Source: Caenorhabditis remanei
Taxonomy: Eukaryota; Nematoda; Chromadorea; Rhabditida; Rhabditidae
Length of the DNA: 64,000 nucleotides
Reading direction: 5' to 3'
NCBI RefSeq assembly: GCF_010183535.1
Contig: NC_071331.1
Coordinates: 17,980,001-18,044,000 of the forward strand
The notes under the pieces are model-generated. The model searched no databases. It had not been told where the DNA came from and saw only the letters and a program-made list of their open reading frames with translations. This document shows positions 46,074-57,900 of this stretch, piece by piece. How positions within the stretch are numbered: position 1 is the stretch's first letter; every line of letters starts with the position of its first letter. Position numbers and translations under genes: made by a program.

Positions 46074-46968
46074 ATGGACGTAGAAGACGAGGAATCCACA
46101 TCAAGCGCTCCTGTAAAAGTCCAAGCGAAGAAGAGAAAGCGCCGAAGAAAGAATAAGAATGAAGATCAAGAAGAGTGTAAGTGAAAAATTCACCGTTTCC
46201 AACAACTTCGTTGATTTTCAGACGAGGAGAACAAGTTATACGCGAACCAAATAAACCAAAAGTTCGGTTCATCAAAAGGATTCAAACATAAAGATGAAAC
46301 GCCAATGTTCGAAGTAAAAGGCGGTAAAGCTACTATCAAAAATTCAGGAAATCATCGATTGACAGTTAGCCGAACTTTGGATTTTCACATGAACAAACTG
46401 TTTCAGGTACAGTAACTGACATCTGAAATTGTATTTCTTACTATGAATTTTCAGTGGGAAGAAGAGCCAGATGCCATCGAATCCGCTTACATTTGTGCAC
46501 TGTGCCACGAATCTGGCAGGAAACGAGAACTCTTCGGACCATATTACACTACACATAATCCCATCAAGCATTGGCCAACGTTTCTGGCTAAAAAACCGGC
46601 AAGAATCCACTAGAAACCGGGATTTCATGAATTTTTCAGTTACAGACAGCCAAAAAGCCAGTGAAAATTGAATTATGGTTCCATGGGTCGTGTGCTCTCT
46701 GGGCTCCAAACGTCCATCTTCACGGCAGTCAACTAACCAACTTGGAGCATCAAATGGACATCTTCTGGTCTCAGAATTGTGCAATTTGTCGGAAAAACGG
46801 AGCGTCCATCGCAGTGCAAAATAAGAAAAATACCTTCGTTCATTATCCGTGCGCCCTAAACAAAAGTATGTGACCTCCCGACACTTTTTTAATAGAAATT
46901 TTCTCGCTTCTTATCAGTTTTTTTCAGGCTACAAACTCGACGAGCACACACTGATGTGCAATTCCTGA
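46074..46968 (+). CDS. Extended PHD-finger (ePHD) protein, TCF20/RAI1/PHF11-like zinc domain
   Basis: Exons 46074-46176, 46222-46406, 46455-46598, 46640-46865 and 46928-46968 give 232 aa. The N terminus is acidic, then strongly basic (KKRKRRRKNKN, a likely nuclear signal). From residue ~107 comes an extended PHD module: CALC, then WFHGSCALWAP, HLHGSQLTNLEHQMDIFW, CAIC, NGASIAV, YPCA and a last cysteine near the C terminus. This order matches the ePHD of TCF20/RAI1, which contacts chromatin or nucleosomes. Two cysteines usually present after the GA-I motif are absent (AVQNKKNT). The ATG follows a TTTTCAG acceptor directly, so the mRNA is probably trans-spliced. The third intron begins with GC. 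The gene is divergent from ced-5. Family assignment is good; function is inferred. Confidence 0.85.
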
Positions 46969-47116
46969 AAAATCGATTCTCATCAAATTGACACTTGTTG
47001 TTTTTTCAGTTTCTTTTTATATTTGCATTATATAATTTTTCAACTTTCACATCGTTTCATCCGCTTTATTTCTCGATTTTCACCCCTGTGTTTATTGCAG
47101 TTTCTGTATGATGTAT

Positions 47117-47122
47117 AATAAA
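47117..47122 (+). terminator. Poly(A) signal of the ePHD gene
   Basis: AATAAA about 150 bp beyond the stop codon, following T-rich 3' UTR. Confidence 0.55.
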
Positions 47123-47789
47123 ATCCGCCGGTTTTATTTTGGTTTTGACAGTTTTTAATTGAAACCGATATAAGATTGGGAAGCTCAAATTAGTCAAAAC
47201 TCAAATTATAAAAATTGAAGACTTCGCTGGAAACGCATTTAAATAGAACCTTTTATATTGCCTCAGGCGAATTTTGTAATTCTGAAATCTCTGATCATTG
47301 AATCTAAGCATCCAGATGTCAACTCATTGCACCCCTATTCATTGAAACCGATGCGCCAAACATCTATTCTTCTTCTCCTTTTTATTCGAATGAAAAACGC
47401 CACGTCATCATTCTCTGGAAACGAGGCGACAGGAAATTAACATAGGCCAATATCCAATACCCCCTCGCTCCACTCTTTTTCTTTTCTTTCATTTACTTTT
47501 TCTTCTTTTCCAGAGGATTTAAGAGGAGAGAGAAACGGAGAAAAGGGCTCTTGAATAGAAGGAAAAAGTAGAAGAGAGGGGGGACGACGTCATCTGAAAA
47601 GAAGGGGCTCCGGGCGCTCGTGCTCTTTTCTCTTTTTCTCTCTTCTTTCTAGTTCTTCTCTACTTCTTCTTCGTATCGATTGAAGGCGTATGTGCTCTCA
47701 CTTTTTCTAGAGAAACAGAGAGAAAGACCCTCCTCCACGGCTTCATCCAGGCGCCGTCACTCCTCGCCCCAATTCTTTCTCATTCTAAC

Positions 47790-50622
47790 ATGCTGCACGC
47801 GATGCGGCCGGTGCTTCTGGCGACGGCTCTTTTCGCCGTCACCGCCCACGCCTTCTTGGGATTCGGAAATGGAGCGGCACGCAAAGCTGAAGACGCCAAA
47901 TGGTCACACTATCACAATCAGGAACAATTGGAGACAAAGTTGACGGAGATCAATGAGAAGTGTCCAGAGGTTTGTGGTTTTTTTCCTTGTTTTTCAGTTT
48001 TTTGTTTTCGTTTTTCTTTCTTGAGTTCCTGGTTTATGAGAACATGAAGTCATTTTCTTAAGTATGGTTCTAGGTATCTGAAATTCGTTTTAAAAATTGA
48101 GATCCCTAGAAAAAGTGACGTGTACTTATGGCGTTTTTTTTCGGGTTTCTCTTGGAAACAACTCTTCAGACATGTTTTTTCACCGACTAGACACATAATA
48201 AATTTTCGGCGAAACTTGTATAGCTGGAAAGCTGCATGTCATGAGGATTCTGAACAAGTTTTGGTTAGTGTTGAAGGAAATATAACGCTTCTTCACACAT
48301 GGAGCTAAAGTTTGAAGACAAATTCAGAACCCTGGTTTCGTCAGCTCCCCATTGCCACGGCTAGACAGTTCCAGACATGATTCATAGTCACATGTCCTCC
48401 CAGAATCCATTTGCTTATTAGCTTCTTTTCTCCCAGGATAGACATCACTCTGACTAATAAATCAGAACGCCTTCAGTCCTTTTCTCACGTCATCAGACCA
48501 CGAGAGCTAGCACTTTTCTCCGAAAGAACGGGGCGGCTTGAATGGCCTTTTCCGAAAATCCCTGGTGTCAATTTCTTCTTCTTCTTCTTCCATCCATCTA
48601 TCAAATTACATGTTCATTCTGATTTCTAATTATGGAAGAAGCCACCACCTACCGTAATCTGGTCTTTCGAAAATCGTGTTGAACTTTTGCATTTCGAAGT
48701 GAAGAGCTTCAAAGTGATTGACGTCAAAACTGTGAGAATCTATCTTTTGATTCTGAAAATAGAGCGTGGGCTCCAATTTCACGATTAGCTTAGTTTTGGC
48801 GTTCATGAAGCAGGATTACTGTAGAATGAGTCAGCTATAAGAAGTAAACACATCTAGGTCAACCTAATCCTCTATTCATCCATGTTTTTGAGTCCAAAGC
48901 ATGACGTCTTCTACTCAAAAAGGAGTTCAAATTCCGAGTACAATCCTAATAGTAAGCCAGAAATTACCGTCAGCGAAAAGATCTAATTCTAGTTTGAAAA
49001 AGGAAAGTGAATGGAAGACCCCCTAATTTTGAAGTTTATGACGTTTTTTTTTCACACATTTTTTTGTTGTTTTGATGAATAATCCCTCTCTCTTCCCTTG
49101 TTTCGTTTTCCGCCTACTTCCTTCTGAGACCTCTTGAGCCGAGGAGCTCATTAGCGGACACACACTCCTCTGTTTTTTTCTTGTTCATCCAAGCGAAACA
49201 GGCACAAAGCATCGAATCCAATCGAGATGACCTCTAAAAAACAATTTCCAGATCTCGACACTCTATGAAATCGGACAATCTGTTGAAGGACGCCCATTGG
49301 TTGTTATTCATTTCTCAACCACCCCCGGAGAGCACATTCCAACCAAACCGGAAGTCAAGTTGATCGGAAATATGCATGGAAACGAGCCAATCGGAAGAGA
49401 ACTTTTGCTTCGTTTCGCTGAGAACCTTTGTGATGGAGCCGTTAACAATGATAAGGTTGGTGAGGGAGCTGAAAATTGACACCTCAAGATTATACCAAAT
49501 TATTTTTTAATCTCATTTCAATTTCAGGAAATCATTCAACTCCTCAACTCCACCTCCATCCACATCCTTCCATCAATGAATCCAGACGGTTTCGAGCTTG
49601 CTCTCTCCACTGAACCAGCTCAACGACAATGGCTCACTGGACGTTCCAACATCAATGGAGTCGATCTCAACAGAGATTTCCCAGATCTTGACAGCATCTT
49701 CTACGAGCTTGAGAAGATCAAGGTCCCGAAGTTCGACCATCTTCTCTCCTTGTTCGAGGATAATGTCGATCGACAACCAGAGACAATTGCAGTTGGACAA
49801 TGGACTCTTTCACTTCCATTCGTTCTCTCTGCTAACTTCCACGAGGGAGATCTTGTTGCCAACTATCCATTCGATGCTGCCACCGAAGAGAACTCTCAGA
49901 AGACCGCCTACTCCGCATCTCCAGATGATGGAACCTTCCGTTGGTTGGCCAAGTCATATGCTGACAATCATGCTCATATGTCGAAGAACGATCATGCTCC
50001 ATGCGACGGAACTAGTCAAGACGCGTTCGCTCGTCAAGGAGGAATCACCAATGGAGCCAAGTGGTACTCTGTCGCCGGAGGAATGCAAGACTTCAACTAT
50101 TTGGCCACCAATGCTATGGAGATCACTTTGGAGTTGAGCTGTGAAAAGGTGAGCAAATTCTTAATATCTTAATCAAATTTTATATTTTTCAACCATGTTT
50201 TCCAGATGCCAGCCGGATCCCAACTTCCACAATTCTGGGAGGACAACAAGAAGTCAATCTTCGAGTACGTCTGGAAGTCTCACTCAGGAATCAAGGGAAT
50301 GGTTGTTGATGCTCTCACCGGTGAACCAATCAATCGTGCCGTCGTCTGGATCCGTAATGGAACTGAATCCACCCCAATCAAGCATCCAGTCACCACATGG
50401 TCCGAGGGAGATTACTACCGTCTTCTTCCAGCAGGAAAGTACGAAGTGATCGTTGCCGCTGAAGGATACGAGATTGCCGCCAAGAATGTGACAATTGAGA
50501 ATAAGGTCCGTGACAGTGCTCTTGTTGTCAACTTCGCCCTCTCCCCATCCGCCGAAGAACCATCGGAGAGTGAACAAGAGCAAATCGCCGAGCTCGTCAA
50601 TGAGATCACCCGTCGTCGTTAA
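47790..50622 (+). CDS. egl-21: Carboxypeptidase E (neuropeptide-processing metallocarboxypeptidase)
   Basis: Exons 47790-47969, 49252-49455, 49528-50148 and 50206-50622 give 473 aa, the usual length for carboxypeptidase E. A signal peptide spans residues 1-21 (hydrophobic VLLATALFAVTAHA). The M14 zinc ligands are HGNE (H102, E105) and H233 in NFHEGD. The substrate-binding NPDG and NRDFPD motifs follow, and the catalytic Glu is in TLELSCEK (~330). The transthyretin-like domain follows (GIKGMVVDALTGEPINRAVV) and the tail is acidic and amphipathic. The enzyme trims C-terminal Lys/Arg from neuropeptide intermediates in dense-core vesicles; EGL-21 does this for FLP and NLP peptides. Upstream DNA (47450-47780) is CT- and GAGA-rich. 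The first intron is unusually long (1.28 kb) and may carry regulatory sites. Strong codon bias (GGA, CCA, CTC) suggests high expression. Confidence 0.97.
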
Positions 50623-50832
50623 TTCAACCCTCAACACTTATTTCACCAACATCTACCACGAGTCAACATCATCGCCCCCCACCCCACACACCCCACGCAT
50701 CTCATTTCTTTTTTTGAAACAGCAAACAATTCTCTTTAATTTATATTATTTCCCCCCGCCCGGTTCGAATCATCACCATCTCTGAAACATCTAATTGTAT
50801 ATTGCATTTTGGCACAAATTGATTTGAGGCAA

Positions 50833-50838
50833 AATAAA
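50833..50838 (+). terminator. egl-21: Poly(A) signal of egl-21
   Basis: AATAAA about 210 bp after the stop codon, in an A/T-rich stretch before the convergent GT49 gene. Confidence 0.65.
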
Positions 50839-51256
50839 TCGATTTACATGTTATTCGCGTTGTTAATCGTTATAAATTTTCAGATTTATAAGATCAGAAA
50901 AATGGTTTTTTTGTGTCTAGATAGGGCTAAACTTAAGGTTCTAGCACATGGCTAACTTTAGGGTTCTAGCAGGAAGTCACGAGTAAAATGTTTGTAGATC
51001 AAACCTAGATCTAAACTTTTGTAGTGGACGCTTAGTTCTTGGCATCAAACGATATTTAAAGTTCGTGAGTAACAATTTCTGTCTGTTATTTTGCGAGACC
51101 AGAGTGAAAAAATCGCTGACTGAAAGTCATAAAACTGCCTGTTTTTTCTAAAATTCATACATAAAACTTTCAAAAAGACAATAAATTTCTTGAACTAGTA
51201 CCCGAAATGACAGAAAACAAAAACCAAAAACAATTAAAATGAGATCTTCTTATTTT

Positions 51257-53753
51257 TCACATGACGAATTTTCCGCATTGGTCGAAAGTGTCCGGATACG
51301 TACTGTTGATATAGTGCATGAATCTTTTGTATGATCTGGAATAAACGGAACGATTATTTCCAAGTTCAGGTTCTTTCTGGGTTCAAAATAGACGCACTTG
51401 TTTACTGTTTTCAGATTGAACGTATGTACTTGGAGAGCGTATTGTGGTGACACAAATTGTCTGATACTTTCAATTTTGTACCGGAAATGTAGATCAAACC
51501 TAGGAGTATAGGTTTGTAATGAGCAACTGATTTGTATCGTGCGGAATTCCGACTTCCGTTTTCGGGTTTTCACTTCCGACTTGTAACTTGCTAGGGAGTG
51601 TCCTCACAAAAAGTTGTCAACTACAAAAATATAGCTCTAGGTTTGATCTACCTACTTCATGAAAATTGAAGCCCTTATTCCACCCGTAACACGTTTTAAA
51701 TGAAGCCGAGATGAGAAGCTTCCAAAATTCCTACAGTAGTCTCCTTACCGAGTCCTTAACCGTTTCTGATGTGTGAGCACCGCTGATGACAGATTAGTTT
51801 CTTGAGTTTTGACTCCTCGATGAACATTGAATACGTGCGATGCCAGGTGAAATGTATAATTCGCACGACACAACTCGTAGACCAGACTCTGCTGGTCACG
51901 AATTCTAGTTGGAATGTATTCCGGGTTGTAGGGATCTTTTCGATGGAGAATTAATTGTGCTTCCCAGGAACTGCTTCTGAAAATGTTCCTGTATCAGGGA
52001 GCGAGAACAATGAAATGGAGACTTACTTATAATCAATCTGCCACGCATAGGCTTCCGTTTGATTCTTACTCATCCGGAACCATTGCCATAAAGACTCGAT
52101 CGTGTGCCCCGCTGGGAAATATTTGTGATGGAACTCGAATGCACGGAAAGCTTTGATCATCACAAACAACTCCTTATGATCTACAGGCACATGTGCCTTG
52201 TTATCCACTTCGAATCTTCTTTAAAAATAAAAATTTTCTGAAAATCACGAGGCCGAGAAAACATACCGTATCACTAATAACTTCTTATCCTTCTCAGTAA
52301 TATATTTATTTGCCAACGCTTTCATTTTTACTGCGAATCCCTCACTGAATACCATTTCTACGTCAGCAGTCATATGAATATACGACAAAGCTCCTTTTCT
52401 TGCAACATTTCTCATAACATTAATTGGATAGATTTGAAACGGAGGGATCACACGACCACGCTCTCGTGATCCTAGAAAATATCAGTTAGGATATGGTAGG
52501 TTTGAGAACTCACTTATAGTTGCATTGAACGTGCTGCATTTTCTCAACGATCGTTTCACTATAATGGGATCACACACTTTTTGGAATGGAGACATTCGGT
52601 AGACAATGTGGAGGCTTAGCTGAAAACTCTTAATTCCAACTTTCACATTCAGATTGCGATACCTTCTGATTAACTTTCGTGGAACACCGATGCACTTCAT
52701 GAAGATAATCGACTGCTTCACTTGAAGTACGATCAACGAAAAGGGAAACGGAGATTGGGCCATTCCAGTTACGAGAGGAACACTGAAACGTTTTTTTTTC
52801 AAAGTTGTCAATTTTTCCCCTTTTTTGCATAGAGACTAACGAATGGTCAAAGTTTGCCTTTTTATTAGGATTACTCTAGTATTTAGTTTGATCTATTCAA
52901 TTTTCAGTGACATCATCCGATATTTTTGAACACGGAACTAGTCAAACTACAAAACAGAATGTCAGATTTCGAAGCACCTGCTTGGCTGGAAATAGGAAAT
53001 GGAGGCAAAAATCGGAAATCATAGGTTCGAAGGCTTTGGGATATGATGAAATCATCAGTTTTGAAACCAAGACATATCGAAAGTTGGCGTTTTGAATGGG
53101 TCAATTTGGAACTAAACATTTTTAAATAAAAGATATTTCTGGCCAGATTCTCACCGGTTCCAATTTGTCTCGGGTATGAAATTGAAAAAATAAATTATGA
53201 GGTGTCGAGATCCTATTCTAAACAGTTGAACATCTGAATGTGCGGCAGTAAAGTCACGATCATCTCTATCATCATATTAAATTTCCAAATTTTTCTTTTC
53301 AGAGAAATAAAGCACATAATAGTGTTACTTGGTAATCAGAAAATGTATCCCTCCTCATTCCTTTTCACCGAAAAAAGTTCAAAAGTTCCCTTACCTGTCC
53401 CTCAATCTCTCTCATATAATGCGACGTGGCATGAAGTACAAGTGAGATCGGTTCCAACCCATCGTCTCGAAAATCTCCAGTCGCTCTGGTCACATTATAA
53501 GCGACACAGAAATCGGATCCATACTTTTTAGTCTCATACTTTATATACTCTCCTTCATATTTTCGATTTGGAGCATCTGATGTCGAATGTTGAAGAGAAA
53601 AACCTTGATGACGGCGGATCTGCAACTGAGAATTTAAAGGTTTTCCGAATGATTTGAAGAGATGAAACTAACCATATTAGTTGCATAATAAACACAACAC
53701 ATTATCTGAACTAATACAATGAAATGAACGAGTGCTCTCGAGATTCCCCTCAT
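51257..53753 (-). CDS. GT49 family glycosyltransferase (B4GAT1/LARGE-type; C. elegans bgnt-1 family)
   Basis: Eight exons (53673-53753, 53395-53625, 52663-52782, 52514-52619, 52267-52471, 52027-52218, 51749-51976, 51257-51335) join in frame to 413 aa, close to the 415 aa of human B4GAT1. The protein is a type II membrane enzyme: a short cytosolic start (MRGISR), then a membrane anchor at ~7-25 (ALVHFIVLVQIMCCVYYA), then a lumenal catalytic domain. The family metal-binding region is at ~213-220 (MTADVEMV). Later conserved parts are KAFRAFEFHHKYFPAGH, YNPEYIPTR, YELCRANYTF and a C-terminal RFMHYINSTYPDTF. Relatives add glucuronic acid or GlcNAc to glycans in the Golgi. The DXD motif reads DVE. 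C. elegans members are named bgnt-1.x; I do not assign a paralogue. The gene is convergent with egl-21. Confidence 0.9.
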
Positions 53754-54949
53754 CCGATTCTCGTCTTGTCGGGATATTTTGATATGGGATTGTTATACTC
53801 GTAACCAGGAAAAAGGTTGAAAAAGGTAAAATAGACAACTTTTCAAAAAAGAATATATCTTTGTCTCTCTTTCCATTCTCTCTTTTTTTCGAAAGATAAT
53901 CCGTACCTACGTAAAGAGAAATGATGTTGGCAGGAGGGGACAGGCGGCCGGGTTCAATGTTCTGGTCGAATTTAAATAGAAGAAGAGATATCTATCGGGG
54001 TTGGGGTGTCTTCGGCGCGTTTTTAAACTGAAACAATTTATTGAGAATCTGAATACAATTTCATAAGTAATTTTTCGTTCCGTTTGTTGGTGTCTTGTTC
54101 TTTTCCTGATTCACGGAAACAAGCCTATTTCTGTTGGAAAGTGTCGATATTACAGGAACGATGTCTGCTGAAAAATCAAAAATTTCTTTCTTCAAAATTT
54201 TGAAACAGAAGGTCTCAGGCTTATAATTAATTTGAATTTAACACACAATATGGAACTTATGAAAAAACACTTAGATTGGGTCTGGTGCAACCAGCCTATT
54301 TGGGGCCAGTAGGAAATTTGGGTCGAAAATTCTGACCGGCCTAACTCCCTCGGGATATGCCTTTGTTTCTGTTTGTTATCCAACACCACAATCCAAAGTT
54401 CCTCATTTCATGAATAAACCAGTTGCAAAGTGAGAAGCTTCATTTTATAAATAGTGGCTGATAAGAGCAAATATTGAACGGATTACTCACTGATTAATCA
54501 GAGGAAAAAAGAGAACTTTGAGTGGTGACATCGGATGGATCTTTATGATTTTCAGAACGGTTTCATTGCTGATACATATTCAGAAAAAATATCGAATTTT
54601 CGAGTAATGGAAACTGGATTGCTGGTACCAAACTAACTTTTTGGAAACCAATGAAAATAGGTAAAATTAATTAATTTGATGGTAGCAAAAGCAGCATCTC
54701 AATTGAATCTCAACTTTTTCAATAATGTGATATGATTCTTTTTTTCTGATGTCCAGCTGAAAATCATTTTTATTTCATTTTTAGGTATGCCATCTCAACT
54801 GGCAATAAATGAGCAAACAATCGAGTCAATATTGTTACTTATTGGCACTTTGATCGGGGGTGAAAATAAAAAGATTCTCTCAACTCATTTACTTTTCTCA
54901 TTCATTTTTCATTTGCAGCGTTCTTTTTTTAATTAAAATTAATTTCCAG

Positions 54950-57900
54950 ATGAAACGACAGAGCACAATCGAGTTGGCAAGTATTCATGAGAGTGAGGAT
55001 TCGATTTCTGATTTGAGGGTAAAATTTGTATTTATGTACGGGTTATGAAATTTGGGATAAAGTCGTGAAAGATAAATATCAGTATTTGGAAAGTCAATTT
55101 TCCTGAAAATTACTAACTTTCAGAGATGTATTCTGATATTGTTGGAAAAAAATTGAAATCTTTCAATTACCCGTGTCAACGTAACAGTCCTTTCAATTTT
55201 GTAGTCTTCAACCGTACACCTGTTCGATTGTTTGTTGACTTTCCTGCCATATTTGGCTTTCCGAATATTTACCAAACTTCCAAATTACGGGAAAAACACC
55301 TCTTTGGCCACTCAGTAACAATTCTCAAATCTATGTACCGAATTACAGGAAATACTGGCTCACACTGAAACAACTCCATTCCCTTCTCAAGCCTCAACTC
55401 CCACTAGGCCTGGGTTGCCAACAAGATTCGAGCGAATGGCAAGTCAAATGACATGCCCTATTATTGCAGAAGAATCAAGCGATAGATACGGTAAGTGTGT
55501 GTAGCCGTGGACTAGCTTTTTCTAGGCCACCAATGTTCAACTGGATAGTTCATCAACCAGAGCATCCGTGTTTCATGTCGTCAATTGTAAGGGAGGAGGA
55601 GGACGGGGAATAATTTCTCATGAGCTCACCGATATATGTTGTACATGATATTTGTTGTGTTGTTGACCGTGGAACAGGTTTTTGCCCCTTGCTTCTTTCG
55701 TGCCGATCTTTCGGCTTTTGCCATCAAAAGATGGTTACACAATATGCTCACTTACCTGTCTGATACGTCACCTTTTTTTGGACTCGCTGGTTTTGGAACT
55801 TTCATAAAAGTGCATCTTAGTACAGTATATGTATGTGTCATAGTTCCTTTTGTCCTTTTTCTCTTCTCTTTTTCATCTTCGTATTAGTTAGAGAGAGAGA
55901 GAGAAAGAGCTGGACAGTCTGCCTGGGTTTGACCAACAAACAGACTGACCCTCCCTCCCTCCGTGGTAATTCCCATTTCACGGCTTGTTTTCTTTTCGAT
56001 GAACAATCGAAACGAGTGCTTCTTCTTCTTGGCTCACAGAGCATGAGATCGTTTGAGCCGCCCTGTGAGTTCAAACCGGAGAGAGGGTGCACCTTCCGAA
56101 AAAGAAATGGAAGAGAGAGAGAAACAATCGAGTCCTGTCAAAATGTGAAATGACAGTTTTTGTTCATTCCCCCGGTTTTTTGGGGAGGTTAGGAGGTTCG
56201 GTTTTACCGGTTATCAGTTACTTTCTCGCTTGAGTTTTCTCACATTCAGATTTTGATAATCTCAACAATCGGTGTAGGTTTTGCTTGGTATATTTTGAGC
56301 CTATTGACAATTTTCAGTTGAAAAATCTGAAAAATCCTCAACTTTTCAAATAGTTTTACGGAGTCACAGAATCTCCCCTGAAATACATTTTTGTAGAGTT
56401 TGTAGATCAAATCTGGATATCCATTTTTAACGAGATAATCTTCAAAAGCTTTTTTTGCAAAAGTTACAATCGGTCAAATGTTTTCTTTAATTTTCGTGCA
56501 TTACATTAGTTCGAATCTACGGGAGAGAATTACAGCAGAACATTTGGTGAAAACTTGAGGAAAAATAGTATTTTTTAGGAAAACAATTATTTTAGCCTCA
56601 GCAAAATGTTAGCCTCAGCAAAAAGTTAGCCTCAGCAAAAAGTTAGCCTCAGCAAAAAAGTTAGTTCTGAAAAAACGAACGTTTGTTTTACTGAAATTCG
56701 ACAAAAGGTCAGATGAACAGCTGTCCAAAAAGCAACTGTTCAAACATTCTCATTCAATTGTTTCTGAAATTTTTTCTATGATTCAACTCAACGTTTCTTT
56801 CTGGAAAAACTTCAATTTAATAAAAACAACGCTTCCAAACAATTGATACCATAACCAAAACAATAGATAGTTTTTACTTAAAACATGAAACATTTCCCAT
56901 TATAACTTCTCTCTTCCCTTCAATTCCCAAATCATTCATTCCTCCAAAAATGTCAGGCACCGAACCAGACCGTCCACTAAGCCGGTGTCTTTCGGAGATT
57001 CGTCCGGCTCCTCCGCCGAATCCTCAACATCATCCAACCCGTCGTTTCTCACTATTTCGACGTCCTTCTTCACGAAGCACTGTGGATCGCAGGGCATCGT
57101 GTGATTTCACATCTGCCTGGCTGAAGACTTCAAATTTTGAGTGAGTCTTTGATGATTTTAAATAAGTTACGTCTTTAATAATTTCAGTCTACGAGAAGCT
57201 GGAGGACAACAAGAATCAGACAATCAACCGGTCGAAGAACAAGAAACAATGGGAATACCAACGGTATACCAACACTTTCTGAAAAACATTCCACAATAAC
57301 TTGTATTTCAGCAAAATGAGGCACTGGACCACGTACGATTCTCCGAACACATCGAACGACCGGTACAAGTGAGTCTAGACATTTCATTTATGGATTTGTT
57401 TGTTCATTTATTTGCAGCTAACACGAATCGATTCGAACTATTCGATTAGCGAAAACGACAGTGAGAACGGATCGACGACAGATATTGACAAGACGCCCGA
57501 ATCGGCGGAGACCACCTGGATGAGGGACAAAATAGCAAAGTGAGTTCAATGGAACAAGCATACATGGGAGGGGAGGGGAGAATAGCGGGCGTTTAAGGTG
57601 TGGGAGGTGACTGTGTTTGACAAAAATATAAGTTCCAAAAGAAAATAGTAGATGACGTAGGGGATCGGTCTATGCCCAGGCCTTTGTCTGTGTCTTGGTA
57701 AAAGTATATCTAAATCATGATCTAGATTAATGGATTTAAGTTGGGACAACACCGGAAACCAATATTTTCAGAGTTGGTCTAGTCTGGATTTAGGCCTACA
57801 GTGCCAGTCAATAGGTTATGAACTTTGACCGTTTTCAGTTTAACTTTGTCACGGAATAGCCGGTTGCCCGAGAATTTCAGCTTTTGTAAGATTTGCAGAC

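Noticed and set aside
49598..50137. 179-codon plus-strand frame in egl-21
   Set aside because: Out-of-frame shadow of egl-21 exon 3, kept open by its strong codon bias.
50284..50637. 117-codon minus-strand frame
   Set aside because: Antisense shadow of the last egl-21 exon.
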